Assembly (NCBI GenBank): GCA_964486145.1
Contig: CAZAMT010000050.1
Coordinates: 1 to 18,246 of the forward strand
From: CAZAMT01 sp964486145
GTDB taxonomy: Bacteria > Bacteroidota > Bacteroidia > Bacteroidales > JAAAOM01
Reading direction: 5' to 3'
Length of the DNA stretch: 18,246 bases
Of the stretch, positions 1-8,447 are shown piece by piece (position 1 is the stretch's first letter; the number at the start of each line of letters is the position of its first letter). The position numbers were made by a program, and so were the translations under genes. Below the pieces are notes generated by a model, which was given only the letters and a program-made list of their open reading frames with translations, did not search any database and was not told the DNA's origin.

Positions 1-27
1 GAAGTCCCCTTTAGGGGATTTAGGGGT
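1..27. repeat. GC-rich inverted/direct repeat at left edge
   Basis: Bases 3-9 (AGTCCCC) can pair with 14-20 (GGGGATT) around a TTTA loop, with one G-U pair. The word TTTAGGGG occurs twice (10-17 and 19-26), so the CCCC arm could pair with either copy. The element stands out as GC-rich in an AT-rich intergenic stretch. A weak T-run (36-40) follows. It could be the terminator of a gene to the left or a copy of an interspersed intergenic repeat; the window edge prevents a decision. Confidence 0.4.
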
Positions 28-112
28 AAAGTGGCTTTTTAGACCGGACTCATAATTGTTTATAGGTTTTATGAATAATATTGTGTTGTTTATTTATTAA
101 TGTGTTTTTGAT

Positions 113-2290
113 ATGGTATACAGGATTAGAATTTTTGTTGTTATTGCAGTAATCGCGTGTTTTAAGACATTATATGCTGCGGGTTATGAAGAAATATCGC
201 TTGAAGATATTTTTGGAAAATATAGTTTTTACCAGCGTTCTGTTTATGGCATCAGGTCAATGAATGACGGGGAGCATTTTACGATGCTTGAAGGCAATAT
301 GGCCATTGGAAAATACAGCTACAAATCCGGACAATTTATTGATTTTGTTTTTGATATCCGGGATATTGATGACCGGGAAATACATTCATTTTCTGATTAT
401 GCGTTTAATCAGGAAGAAACAAAAATACTTCTAACTACCAACAAGCAAAGTATTTACAGGCATTCATTCAGCGCTGATTATTACATATACGATATAGCAG
501 AGAATACCATCTCCGCGTTGTCAGATTTAGGTAGTCAGCAGTTGGCAGAATTTTCACCTGACGGTAAAAAAGTAGCTTTTGTAAGAGAAAATAATTTGTT
601 TTATGTTGATTTGGAATCAGGTGAAGAAATACAAATTACCTATGATGGTTCCCGGAATGAAATTATCAACGGTGCTCCCGACTGGGTTTATGAAGAAGAA
701 TTTTCTTTTTCAAAAGGATTTCACTGGTCTCCATCAAGCGACCGCGTTGCTTTTTACCGATTTGACGAACGACGGGTGAAAGAGTTCAATATGACCATCT
801 ACGGTGATTTATACCCTGAATGGTACAGCTTTAAATATCCCAAAGCTGGTGAGGAAAATTCCATAGTAGATATTAAAGTATATCATATTGATAATAAAAA
901 AACTGTGAACATGGATATCGGACCGGTGGAAGATCAGTATATACCCCGAATCAAATGGACTTTCAACAACGATGTTTTATCGATTTTGAGGTTGAACAGA
1001 CTTCAAAATCACATTGAAGTGCTTCTATCAGATGCACAAACAGGAAATTCATCGGTTGTTTATCAGGAAGAAGATGAAAAATACATTTCCGAGGTGAATG
1101 ATCATTTCATCACTTTCACCAATGATGGTGGGCATTTTATTGTTATGAGCGAAAAGAGCGGTTATATGCACCTATATCTGCATGATATCAATGGAAATGA
1201 GCTCCACCCCATTACTTCAGGTGATTTTGACATCGCGGAATTCATTGGTTATGATCATCATTCAGAAACGGTTTATTACCGCTCTCATGAACCTTCCGCT
1301 ATTCAAACCGACGTTTATAACATTAAACTTTCAGGGAAAGGCAAACGGCGTATATCCGAAAACCGGGGAACCAATGATGCACAATTTAGTTCGGGGTATA
1401 AATATTTTATCAATGAATACTCAAATGCCAATACCCCAAAAAGAATAACGTTGCACAACAATAATGGAAAGCTGATAAGGGTACTTGAAGACAATTCAGG
1501 TGTTCAGCAACAAATGAAAAAACATGGCTTTAGTAAAAAAGAGTTCATAACAGTACCTGTAAATGGCGTTGAGTTAAATGCATGGATGATCAAGCCTCCG
1601 GATTTCAGCCCGGATCAAGAATACCCTTTGTTTATGTTTGTTTATGGCGGGCCTGAATCGCAGGATGTAGTTGATGAATATGTATCACGACATGCCTGGT
1701 ATCAGATGCTTGCCCAAAAGGGTTACGTTATTGTATGCGTTGATAACAGGGGAACAGATGGAAGGGGAGAAGCTTTTAAGAAAGCTACATATATGCAACT
1801 CGGTAAACTTGAAACCGAGGATCAGGTTGCATCTGCAACGTATTTTGGAGCATTGCCATATATTGACGAAGAGCGGATTGGAATATTTGGCTGGAGTTAT
1901 GGTGGTTTTATGAGTCTGCTTTGCATGACCAGGGGGAATGGTGTGTTTAAAATGGGTATATCAGTGGCTCCTGTTACAAACTGGAGGTTTTATGATACGA
2001 TTTACACAGAAAGATTTATGCGAACACCACAGGAAAACCCCGAAGGATATGATGATAATTCCCCCATCAATCACGCCGATAAGCTTACGGGGAAATTGAT
2101 GATTGTGCATGGCATGGGCGATGATAACGTACATATGCAAAATACGATTGAGATGGTAGAAGAGCTTGTTCAGGCAGACAAACAGTTTGACATGCAATTG
2201 TATCCTAACAAAAATCATGGGATTTACGGAGGGAATACTACCATGCATTTATTTAAACGGATGACGGATTTTATTTATGAAAACCTGTGA
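113..2290 (+). CDS. Secreted dipeptidyl peptidase IV-type serine peptidase (family S9B)
   Basis: Predicted exported exopeptidase that removes N-terminal dipeptides, typically X-Pro or X-Ala, from peptides in the periplasm or at the cell surface. Residues 1-22 form a signal peptide (hydrophobic core, LYA before the likely cleavage site). Residues about 50-460 match the eight-bladed beta-propeller of the DPPIV N-terminal domain, including DWVYEEEF at 190-197, whose E195/E196 correspond to the glutamate pair that binds the substrate amino terminus in human DPP4. Residues about 470-725 are the alpha/beta hydrolase domain. The catalytic triad is visible: S595 in GWSYGGF, D670 in GMGDDNVH and H702 in NKNHG. 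The length of 725 residues is normal for the family. The start is the first ATG and gives a proper signal peptide; no clear Shine-Dalgarno sequence precedes it, as is common in Bacteroidota. It appears to be monocistronic. Exact substrate preference cannot be read from the sequence. Confidence 0.93.
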   Translation: MVYRIRIFVVIAVIACFKTLYAAGYEEISLEDIFGKYSFYQRSVYGIRSMNDGEHFTMLEGNMAIGKYSYKSGQFIDFVFDIRDIDDREIHSFSDYAFNQEETKILLTTNKQSIYRHSFSADYYIYDIAENTISALSDLGSQQLAEFSPDGKKVAFVRENNLFYVDLESGEEIQITYDGSRNEIINGAPDWVYEEEFSFSKGFHWSPSSDRVAFYRFDERRVKEFNMTIYGDLYPEWYSFKYPKAGEENSIVDIKVYHIDNKKTVNMDIGPVEDQYIPRIKWTFNNDVLSILRLNRLQNHIEVLLSDAQTGNSSVVYQEEDEKYISEVNDHFITFTNDGGHFIVMSEKSGYMHLYLHDINGNELHPITSGDFDIAEFIGYDHHSETVYYRSHEPSAIQTDVYNIKLSGKGKRRISENRGTNDAQFSSGYKYFINEYSNANTPKRITLHNNNGKLIRVLEDNSGVQQQMKKHGFSKKEFITVPVNGVELNAWMIKPPDFSPDQEYPLFMFVYGGPESQDVVDEYVSRHAWYQMLAQKGYVIVCVDNRGTDGRGEAFKKATYMQLGKLETEDQVASATYFGALPYIDEERIGIFGWSYGGFMSLLCMTRGNGVFKMGISVAPVTNWRFYDTIYTERFMRTPQENPEGYDDNSPINHADKLTGKLMIVHGMGDDNVHMQNTIEMVEELVQADKQFDMQLYPNKNHGIYGGNTTMHLFKRMTDFIYENL

Positions 2291-2529
2291 TGTACCAGAA
2301 GCCAAAGTAAATATTTCGGAAATAAAATCTTACGTGAATCCTGGCATTCAAGAAAAAAATCGGTTTTAATCAGGAAGATTATCATTTGAATAATCAGGTA
2401 AAGATTTCTTTTTATACACATCAGATATATAAATCACCTGTTGAAAAGAATATACCTGTGAAAGAATGTATAATTGCAGCAGATATTAAACATAAAATCT
2501 CTGGAGAATATACAGATTCAACCCATTGA
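2277..2529 (+). other. Possible small ORF split by a frameshift at an A-run
   Basis: This 278-base gap between the peptidase gene and the end of proS holds a doubtful coding trace. An ATG at 2277, inside the end of the peptidase gene, opens 30 codons to a TAA at 2367-2369. A second frame is open without an ATG from 2338 to a TGA at 2527-2529 (63 codons). The two frames overlap at a run of seven A (2353-2359); one A fewer would join them into a single ORF of about 83 codons. The translated product is Lys/Ile-rich and I do not recognise it. It may be a decayed gene, a sequencing or homopolymer error, or chance in AT-rich DNA. No terminator with a T-run is visible in the gap. Confidence 0.15.
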
Positions 2530-2568
2530 GATTGAAATAGCAGGATTTTAAAGAACAAATTTTCTGAA

Positions 2569-4041
2569 TCAATAGGCCCTGGCAAATACTACCCTTCGTT
2601 TGGAGGGTTTTCCTGAATAGATGCATTTTCCGTCTTCTTCTATTGCATCAAAAGGAATGCACCGGATCGTAGCCTTAGTTTCTTCCTTAATTTTTATTTC
2701 GGTTTCAGATGTTCCGTCCCAGTGCGCATAAACAAACCCGCCTTTTTCCAGCGTGGTTTTAAATTCACCCCATGTATCAACCGAATATGTGTTTTCATTC
2801 TTGAATTTCAATGCTTTATTATAAATGGTTTTTTGCATTTCATCAAGCATATCCGGAACGACTTCCTCAATGTCGTTCATTGAAAATATCTTTTTTTCAA
2901 GCGTATCACGTCGTGCAATTTCTACGGTGCCATTTTCGAGGTCTCGTGGACCAATGGCTACGCGCACCGGAAATCCTTTTAATTCATATTCGGCAAATTT
3001 CCACCCCGGTTTATGTGTGTCCCGGTCATCGTATTTTACGGTAATGCCTTTTGCTTCAAGTTGGGCCTTTATTTTCAGGGCTTTTTCAGAAATTTGACTC
3101 AATTGTTCCATTTTCTTGTAAATAGGTACAATTACCACCTGGGTTGGTGCCATTTTAGGCGGCAGTACCAATCCATTGTCGTCAGAATGTGCCATAATCA
3201 GCGCACCAATCATACGCGTTGTCACACCCCATGATGTAGCCCAGACATATTCTTCTTTTCCTTCGTTTGATGTGAATTTAACATCGAATGCCTTGGCAAA
3301 ATTTTGTCCAAGAAAATGCGATGTGCCAGCCTGCAATGCCCGTCCATCCTGCATCATTGCTTCAAATGTGTATGTATTCAATGCTCCCGGAAATTTTTCG
3401 TTCTCCGTTTTATCACCCTTGATTACAGGGATGGAAAGGTAATTTTCAGCAAAATCAACATATACATCCAGCATGCGAAGTGCTTCTTCCTGAGCTTCTT
3501 TTTTTGTAGCATGAGCGGTGTGTCCTTCCTGCCAAAGAAATTCTGCCGTGCGTAAAAACAAACGGGTACGCATTTCCCATCGTACCACATTTGCCCACTG
3601 ATTAATGAGCAACGGAAGGTCGCGATATGATTGAATCCAGTTTTTATAGGTGTTCCAGATAATGGTTTCCGAAGTTGGCCTCACAATCAGTTCTTCTTCG
3701 AGTCTGGCGTCCTCATCAACAACAATACCATTACCATCGGGTGCATTTTTTAAACGGTAGTGTGTTACAACGGCACACTCTTTGGCGAATCCTTCAACAT
3801 GGGAAGCTTCACGGCTAAAAAACGATTTAGGTATAAACAAAGGAAAATATGCATTGACGTGACCGGTATCTTTAAACATGCGATCAAGCGTTGATTGCAT
3901 TTTTTCCCAAATCGCGTATCCATACGGTTTTATAACCATGCACCCCCGAACAGCAGAATTCTCTGCCAAATCTGCTTTGATAACCAGGTCGTTGTACCAT
4001 TGTGCATAATTTTCACCCCGAGATGTTAATTCCTTTGCCAT
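2569..4041 (-). CDS. proS: Prolyl-tRNA synthetase (archaeal/eukaryote-like type)
   Basis: Cytoplasmic class II aminoacyl-tRNA synthetase that charges tRNA-Pro with proline using ATP. The 490-residue length and the absence of the large editing insertion of the E. coli-type enzyme place it in the shorter, archaeal/eukaryote-like ProRS group that is usual in Bacteroidota. Visible elements are the proline-binding loop RPTSETIIW (121-129), class II motif 2 around 160-179 (RLFLRTAEF... HTAHAT), GTSHFLGQNF further on, motif 3 (GALIMAHSDDNGL), an anticodon-binding domain from about 300, and the C-terminal domain ending in FARAY. In that last domain, which binds zinc through four cysteines in some homologues, only two cysteines (C461, C473) remain, so metal binding is unlikely. 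It starts at an ATG at 4041 and is divergent from the lipoprotein gene, with 109 bases between them. Confidence 0.97.
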   Translation of the reverse strand: MAKELTSRGENYAQWYNDLVIKADLAENSAVRGCMVIKPYGYAIWEKMQSTLDRMFKDTGHVNAYFPLFIPKSFFSREASHVEGFAKECAVVTHYRLKNAPDGNGIVVDEDARLEEELIVRPTSETIIWNTYKNWIQSYRDLPLLINQWANVVRWEMRTRLFLRTAEFLWQEGHTAHATKKEAQEEALRMLDVYVDFAENYLSIPVIKGDKTENEKFPGALNTYTFEAMMQDGRALQAGTSHFLGQNFAKAFDVKFTSNEGKEEYVWATSWGVTTRMIGALIMAHSDDNGLVLPPKMAPTQVVIVPIYKKMEQLSQISEKALKIKAQLEAKGITVKYDDRDTHKPGWKFAEYELKGFPVRVAIGPRDLENGTVEIARRDTLEKKIFSMNDIEEVVPDMLDEMQKTIYNKALKFKNENTYSVDTWGEFKTTLEKGGFVYAHWDGTSETEIKIKEETKATIRCIPFDAIEEDGKCIYSGKPSKRRVVFARAY

Positions 4042-4136
4042 ATCCTTTTTTGGTATAGTATTTGATATTTTTAAAGTGTTTATCTAATTTCGGTACAAAG
4101 TAAATAAAATATATTATATTTCGACATTCTTACAAA

Positions 4137-4143
4137 AAGGAGG
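4137..4143 (+). promoter_or_regulatory. Strong Shine-Dalgarno sequence of the Ser-rich lipoprotein gene
   Basis: AAGGAGG lies 7 bases before the ATG at 4151. Bacteroidota genes seldom carry such a full match to the 16S rRNA tail, and most starts in this window have none, so it is worth noting. It also fixes the start codon of the lipoprotein gene. Confidence 0.6.
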
Positions 4144-4150
4144 CTGTGTT

Positions 4151-5752
4151 ATGAAATCAAATTTTATTCTATCAATTATTGCGGGCGTATTTTTAACATC
4201 ATGCGCGACCACTTACCACTCCGGAACCAGTGGTTATGATGATATTTATTATACTCCCGGCGATGAACCTGCATACCAATCTTCAGTAACGGAAAGAGCA
4301 GTAGCGCCTGCTCAAAAAGAAGAATTGAGTGATTACCAAAAATATTTAGCCCAAAAAGAAGCAAATCAGGGTGAAACTGCAAACCCGGATGCTTATGCAA
4401 ACGAGTATTCGGCAAAAACACCGGAGGATTACCAGGATACAACATATTATTATGAAGAAGATATGTCGTATGAACAGGATCCTGATTACATAGAGGAAGA
4501 ATATTACGAAGAAGATGGAAATACGTATGTAACCAATAATTATTATTATGATGATGATTTTCACTATGCATCCAGGGTACGCAGATTCCATCGCGGATAC
4601 AGTGCATTTAGCTACTATGATCCATTCTATCATGACCCATTTTATTATGGTTATGATCCGTGGTACAGCCCTGGATTGAGTATGAGTTTCTCCTTTGGCT
4701 GGGGAAGTCCTTACAGTTATGGTTGGGGTTATCCACGGTACGGTTATAGTGCATACGGATACCGACCTTATTACAGCCCGTTTTATTATGGTTCTTACGG
4801 ACTTGGTTATCGTCATGGATACAATGACAGCTATTATGCAAGGTATTACAATCCTATCTATCATTTTTATGACTACTCGGATATGCGACATGGTTATATT
4901 TCCAATAGAAACCGAAATGCATTTACTTCAACCAGAGGTGGATTATCAAGAGGTGATTACATGGGAACGACTAATGCGCAATCAAGCAGAAGTTCAGGAT
5001 TAAAATCAGGTTCAACTGCTACCCCGGGAACAAGGAGCGGTGTTTATCGCGGTTCTACCAATGCAACTTCAAGCAGACGCACAACGTCTTCAAATGGGGA
5101 TGGTCGAACAACCACTGCAACTACGAAACGTGCGGTGGATGGTAATGGAAGGAATGGTTCAGCAGTAACACCCAACCGCAGGACTTCGACTTCCACATCA
5201 GGTCGATCAACAAATGCGGAAAGAGGAAGTTCTTCGAACAGGTCAACTACCGTTCGTCCACGAAGTTCAAACAACAGGAGTTCCACTCCATCCTATACAA
5301 GACCTTCAACGTCCTCAAGATCCTCATACAATAGAAGTGAAGGTCAACAAAAATACCAGCAGACAAAAAAGTCTTATTCGAACAGCAGGAGCAGTAATTC
5401 TTATTCAAGACCAAGTTCTACATCCCGGTCATCCAGTTCTTACGCTCGCCCGAGAAGTTCATCAAGTTCTTCTTCAACATACAGAAAGCCAAGCAGCAAC
5501 TCTTCTAACAGATCGTATTCACGACCGAGCAGTAGTTCCAACAGGTCGTATTCACGACCAAGTAGCAGTAGCTCGAGTCGTTCATCTTCAAGCTATTCAG
5601 GAAGTAGTAGTAGTCGAAGCTATTCTTCACCGAGTAGATCAAGTAGTTCAAGCCGTTCGTACAGTAGCGGAAGTTCATCAAGAAGTTCGGGATCATCATC
5701 CAGTAGTTCGTCTTCTTCCAGAAGTTCTTCTTCCAGAAGTAGCAGAAGATAG
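4151..5752 (+). CDS. Lipoprotein with acidic/Tyr-rich, Gly-Tyr-rich and long Ser/Arg-rich regions, function unknown
   Basis: I do not recognise a functional family. The N-terminus is a lipoprotein signal peptide with lipobox LTSC (lipidated Cys18), so the protein should be anchored in the inner or outer membrane. Three compositional zones follow: an acidic, Tyr/Glu/Asp-rich stretch (about 30-145), an aromatic Tyr/Gly/Pro/Ser-rich stretch (about 150-250), and a tail of about 270 residues dominated by Ser, Arg, Thr and Asn that ends in RSSRR. Within the tail an 11-residue unit SNRSYSRPSSS is repeated back to back (bases 5504-5536 and 5537-5569). The protein thus runs from strongly acidic to strongly basic. 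The frame is open throughout and the start has a good Shine-Dalgarno, which argues for a real gene despite low complexity. The basic tail may bind acidic polymers such as nucleic acid, LPS or polysaccharide, but that is inference only. The next gene begins 50 bases downstream. Confidence 0.8.
   Translation: MKSNFILSIIAGVFLTSCATTYHSGTSGYDDIYYTPGDEPAYQSSVTERAVAPAQKEELSDYQKYLAQKEANQGETANPDAYANEYSAKTPEDYQDTTYYYEEDMSYEQDPDYIEEEYYEEDGNTYVTNNYYYDDDFHYASRVRRFHRGYSAFSYYDPFYHDPFYYGYDPWYSPGLSMSFSFGWGSPYSYGWGYPRYGYSAYGYRPYYSPFYYGSYGLGYRHGYNDSYYARYYNPIYHFYDYSDMRHGYISNRNRNAFTSTRGGLSRGDYMGTTNAQSSRSSGLKSGSTATPGTRSGVYRGSTNATSSRRTTSSNGDGRTTTATTKRAVDGNGRNGSAVTPNRRTSTSTSGRSTNAERGSSSNRSTTVRPRSSNNRSSTPSYTRPSTSSRSSYNRSEGQQKYQQTKKSYSNSRSSNSYSRPSSTSRSSSSYARPRSSSSSSSTYRKPSSNSSNRSYSRPSSSSNRSYSRPSSSSSSRSSSSYSGSSSSRSYSSPSRSSSSSRSYSSGSSSRSSGSSSSSSSSSRSSSSRSSRR
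5504..5569 (+). repeat. 33-bp tandem repeat, two copies, inside the lipoprotein tail
   Basis: Two adjacent 33-base units both encode SNRSYSRPSSS (5504-5536, 5537-5569). The units differ mostly at third codon positions, for example AGA/AGG and CCG/CCA, which suggests an old duplication kept at the protein level rather than a recent slip. Confidence 0.7.
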
Positions 5753-5773
5753 AAATTACAAGAGCGTTAGAAA

Positions 5774-5781
5774 TAAATTTG
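5774..5781 (+). promoter_or_regulatory. Candidate Bacteroidota -7 promoter element (TAAATTTG)
   Basis: TAAATTTG fully matches the TAnnTTTG consensus and lies 21 bases before the ATG of the OmpP1-like gene, giving a very short 5' leader. No convincing -33 TTTG/TTG is visible at the usual distance, so this is a weak call; the gene may instead be co-transcribed with the lipoprotein gene. Confidence 0.3.
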
Positions 5782-5802
5782 TTAAATCATAAATTTTTAG
5801 AG

Positions 5803-7356
5803 ATGAAAAAATTAGCTCTGGTAGGAATAATATTGCCTTTGATGTTATCTGTTCATGCACAAAATGATTTCGATGTCCTCCAGGCATCAAAGTCAGGTTA
5901 CGGAGGTACGGCCAGGTTTCAGAGCATGGGCGGTGCTTTCGGAAGCCTTGGAGGCGACTTTTCTTCCATTTCCGTGAATCCGGCAGGTCTCGGTGTTTAT
6001 CGTTCCGCTGAATTATCAATAACTCCATCACTATATTACAATGATACAGAAAGCAATTATATGGGAAGTACAACTTCTGATTTCGTATATAACTTCAATA
6101 TAAACAATGTTGGATATGTAGGACATGTTGATTTGGGTAAAAGTGGATGGGTATCTTTTAATTTTGGAGTAGGCTTTAGCAGGCAGAGCAATTATTACCA
6201 GAACCAGTTTATTTCAACAAACAATGCAACGGGTTCACTACTGGAAGAATTTACCCTGAATGCAGAAGGTGATATTGGTAATTATTATTTTGAAGGAATG
6301 GCATTGTCAACCGGGGCAATTTTTTATAAAGATATTGCTACGGGAGATGTCGTGGGAGCTATGGATGTTACCGATGATGAAATACAAGATTTACCTGTTT
6401 ATGAAGACTTTAAATATTCAAATGATTTTTATCATTATTCGGAGTTGGATGACAATGATTTAATATTTGGACAACCATTGGACCAGGATAGCAGGAGCAC
6501 AGGAAAACGCAGCGAATTTGTAATTTCTGCTGCAGGAAATTATAACCATAAAATTTACATTGGAGCCAGCGTGGGAATTCAACGGTTTCGTTATGAAAAC
6601 GAGTTTGATCATTACGAAACTACCAGTGGTTCAGCATTTGCTCAAACTTATCCGACTGATATTTATTTCGACAATTTCAATTTTTCTACAACAACAAATA
6701 CCTACGGAACAGGATTCAATTTTAAAGCGGGGTTAATTGCCAGACCCGTTGATTTTTTGCGCATTGGCGCATCAATCCATACACCCACAATTTTCAATCT
6801 TGAATCTGAATTTTATTCACAGATGACCACAGAATTGACCAATGGCGATTTTTTTGAAGACAGAACCGAACTTCTCATCAGTGAATTTAAAGCCATAACA
6901 CCATTAAAAGCCACAGCAGGTATTGCATTACAAGCAAGTGATATGGGGCTTATAAGCTTTGATTATGAATTTATAGATTATTCAAACATGAAGTTCAGGC
7001 TGGATGACGATAGAGCCTATGAACGTGCTGTTAATGATGACATAGGGTCTAATTATAAATCAACTCATAATTTCAGAGGAGGTGCGGAAGCGCGATTTGG
7101 CCCTTTCTTTTTCAGAGGCGGATTATCGTATTATGCAACACCATTTGAAGATATAATGGATCCTGACCAATTGAGTGATGTCATCTCTTATTCAGGTGGT
7201 GTGGGCTTTCGTTCCGGTGGATTCAGGCTTGATTTTGGATATGTAAGAAGTGAAACGGGAAGTTTATTTCAACCCATACAGGTACAGGAAATTGATCTTG
7301 CAGAAACCGAATCAGTTTCAAATCGTTTTATCGCAACCCTGGCATTCAGATTCTAA
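5803..7356 (+). CDS. OmpP1/FadL/TodX-like outer-membrane transport protein
   Basis: Predicted outer-membrane beta-barrel of the FadL/OmpP1 type, a family that passes hydrophobic molecules through the outer membrane; homologues in Bacteroidota are often labelled hemin receptor or outer membrane protein transport protein. Residues 1-19 form a signal peptide (MKKLALVG... SVHA, then QN). The conserved N-terminal hatch-like segment is seen as GGTARFQSMGGAFGSLGGDF and VNPAGLG (58-64). The rest alternates amphipathic strands rich in Tyr, Phe and Gly, and the C-terminus is ATLAFRF with the terminal Phe expected for barrel assembly. The product has 517 residues. I chose the ATG at 5803; an in-frame TTG at 5779 would put eight extra residues before the signal peptide. 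An intrinsic terminator follows 23 bases after the stop. The substrate cannot be inferred. Confidence 0.85.
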   Translation: MKKLALVGIILPLMLSVHAQNDFDVLQASKSGYGGTARFQSMGGAFGSLGGDFSSISVNPAGLGVYRSAELSITPSLYYNDTESNYMGSTTSDFVYNFNINNVGYVGHVDLGKSGWVSFNFGVGFSRQSNYYQNQFISTNNATGSLLEEFTLNAEGDIGNYYFEGMALSTGAIFYKDIATGDVVGAMDVTDDEIQDLPVYEDFKYSNDFYHYSELDDNDLIFGQPLDQDSRSTGKRSEFVISAAGNYNHKIYIGASVGIQRFRYENEFDHYETTSGSAFAQTYPTDIYFDNFNFSTTTNTYGTGFNFKAGLIARPVDFLRIGASIHTPTIFNLESEFYSQMTTELTNGDFFEDRTELLISEFKAITPLKATAGIALQASDMGLISFDYEFIDYSNMKFRLDDDRAYERAVNDDIGSNYKSTHNFRGGAEARFGPFFFRGGLSYYATPFEDIMDPDQLSDVISYSGGVGFRSGGFRLDFGYVRSETGSLFQPIQVQEIDLAETESVSNRFIATLAFRF

Positions 7357-7379
7357 TTCTAAACAATATAATCTATTAG

Positions 7380-7406
7380 GAAGGACGGGTAATGCCCGTC
7401 CTTTTT
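7380..7406 (+). terminator. Intrinsic terminator after the OmpP1-like gene
   Basis: AGGACGGG (7382-7389) pairs perfectly with CCCGTCCT (7395-7402) around the loop TAATG, and is followed by a T-run to 7406. It separates the outer-membrane protein gene from the dehydrogenase gene that starts at 7453. Confidence 0.9.
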
Positions 7407-7452
7407 ATGCAACCATTTTTCAATTTTACTTTTTTTATAAATAACCAGAAGT

Positions 7453-8406
7453 ATGAATATTGTTATTTTAGATGGATTTACAAATAATCCCGGAGATTTG
7501 AACTGGGAAGAACTTGATAAGTTAGGAAACTGTAAAATTTATGATCGTACTCCACCTGATCAAACGTTAGAAAGGATTATGGATGCTGATATTGTCCTTA
7601 CCAATAAAACAAATTTGTCAAAACATATTCTTGATCAATTACCTAAATTGAAATACATTGGTGTTTTAGCGACGGGTTACAATGTAATCGATTTGGAGGC
7701 AACCAGGCAGAAAGATATTGTTGTTACAAACATTCCGGCATACAGTACTCCTTCAGTTGCACAAATGGTTTTTGCACATATCCTGAATTTCACACAGCAT
7801 GTTTGTCAACATTCTACAGGTGTTAAGAGCGGAAAATGGGCTGAAAGCGTGGATTTCTGTTACTGGGATTTTCCATTGTATGAGTTATCAGGAAAAGTAC
7901 TTGGAATTATAGGTGGAGGAAAAATTGGTGCAGCAACTGCCCGAATAGGCAAAGCTTTTGGGATGAGAGTCAATATGTATACACCCCGGCCATCTGATAA
8001 GGTGAAAGCTGAATTTAATGTAGTAAGTCTGGACACAGTGATTTCAGAGAGTGATTATCTTTCATTGCACTGCCCGTTGAATGATGAAACATATCATCTC
8101 ATAAATGCAAAGAGAATTGAGCAAATGAAACCGGGTAGTTATCTGATTAATACCGGGCGTGGAGATTTGATTAATGAACAGGCGCTTGCCGATGCACTGA
8201 ATAGCGATCGAATCGCTGGTGCTGGTGTGGATGTTCTCTCAACAGAACCCCCCGCAAAGGATAACCCACTTTTAACTGCTAAAAATTGTTGGATTACACC
8301 GCATATCGCATGGGCCACCAAAGCTTCCAGAAAAAGATTAATTGATATTGCTGTTGACAATGTGAAGCATTTTATAGATGGAAACCCGATAAACCGAGTC
8401 AACTAA
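7453..8406 (+). CDS. D-2-hydroxyacid dehydrogenase, glycerate dehydrogenase/hydroxypyruvate reductase type
   Basis: Cytoplasmic NAD(P)-dependent oxidoreductase that interconverts a D-2-hydroxyacid and the 2-ketoacid; the overall sequence most resembles enzymes labelled glycerate dehydrogenase (hydroxypyruvate/D-glycerate). The Rossmann nucleotide-binding motif is GGGKIG (154-159) after VLGII. The catalytic residues of the family are present: R236 in NTGRGD, E265 in STEPP and H284 in TPHIAWAT. The length of 317 residues is typical, and the ATG at 7453 is the start. The exact substrate within the family is uncertain; lactate or other 2-hydroxyacid activity is possible. The CE15-like gene starts 41 bases downstream on the same strand, so the two may be co-transcribed, although their functions are not obviously linked. 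Confidence 0.9.
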   Translation: MNIVILDGFTNNPGDLNWEELDKLGNCKIYDRTPPDQTLERIMDADIVLTNKTNLSKHILDQLPKLKYIGVLATGYNVIDLEATRQKDIVVTNIPAYSTPSVAQMVFAHILNFTQHVCQHSTGVKSGKWAESVDFCYWDFPLYELSGKVLGIIGGGKIGAATARIGKAFGMRVNMYTPRPSDKVKAEFNVVSLDTVISESDYLSLHCPLNDETYHLINAKRIEQMKPGSYLINTGRGDLINEQALADALNSDRIAGAGVDVLSTEPPAKDNPLLTAKNCWITPHIAWATKASRKRLIDIAVDNVKHFIDGNPINRVN

Positions 8407-8447
8407 TCGCATTGCATTCTGGATATTTAAAAATAATATTTACACAT

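Noticed and set aside
4346..4891. 181-codon minus-strand open frame
   Set aside because: Antisense to the Tyr/Glu/Gly-rich part of the lipoprotein; its translation is an Ile/Val-rich mirror of TAT/GAT codons with no recognisable features.
5400..5752. CRISPR-like repeat array
   Set aside because: The repeats are in-frame Ser/Arg codons of the lipoprotein gene, without regular spacers.
5214..5792. 192-codon open frame in the lipoprotein gene
   Set aside because: It is a shifted frame of the Ser/Arg-rich repeat region, whose simple codon use keeps several frames open; the lipoprotein frame has the signal peptide and Shine-Dalgarno.
5779..5802. TTG start for the OmpP1-like gene
   Set aside because: The ATG at 5803 starts a standard signal peptide (MKKLAL...), while the TTG would add eight residues ahead of it.
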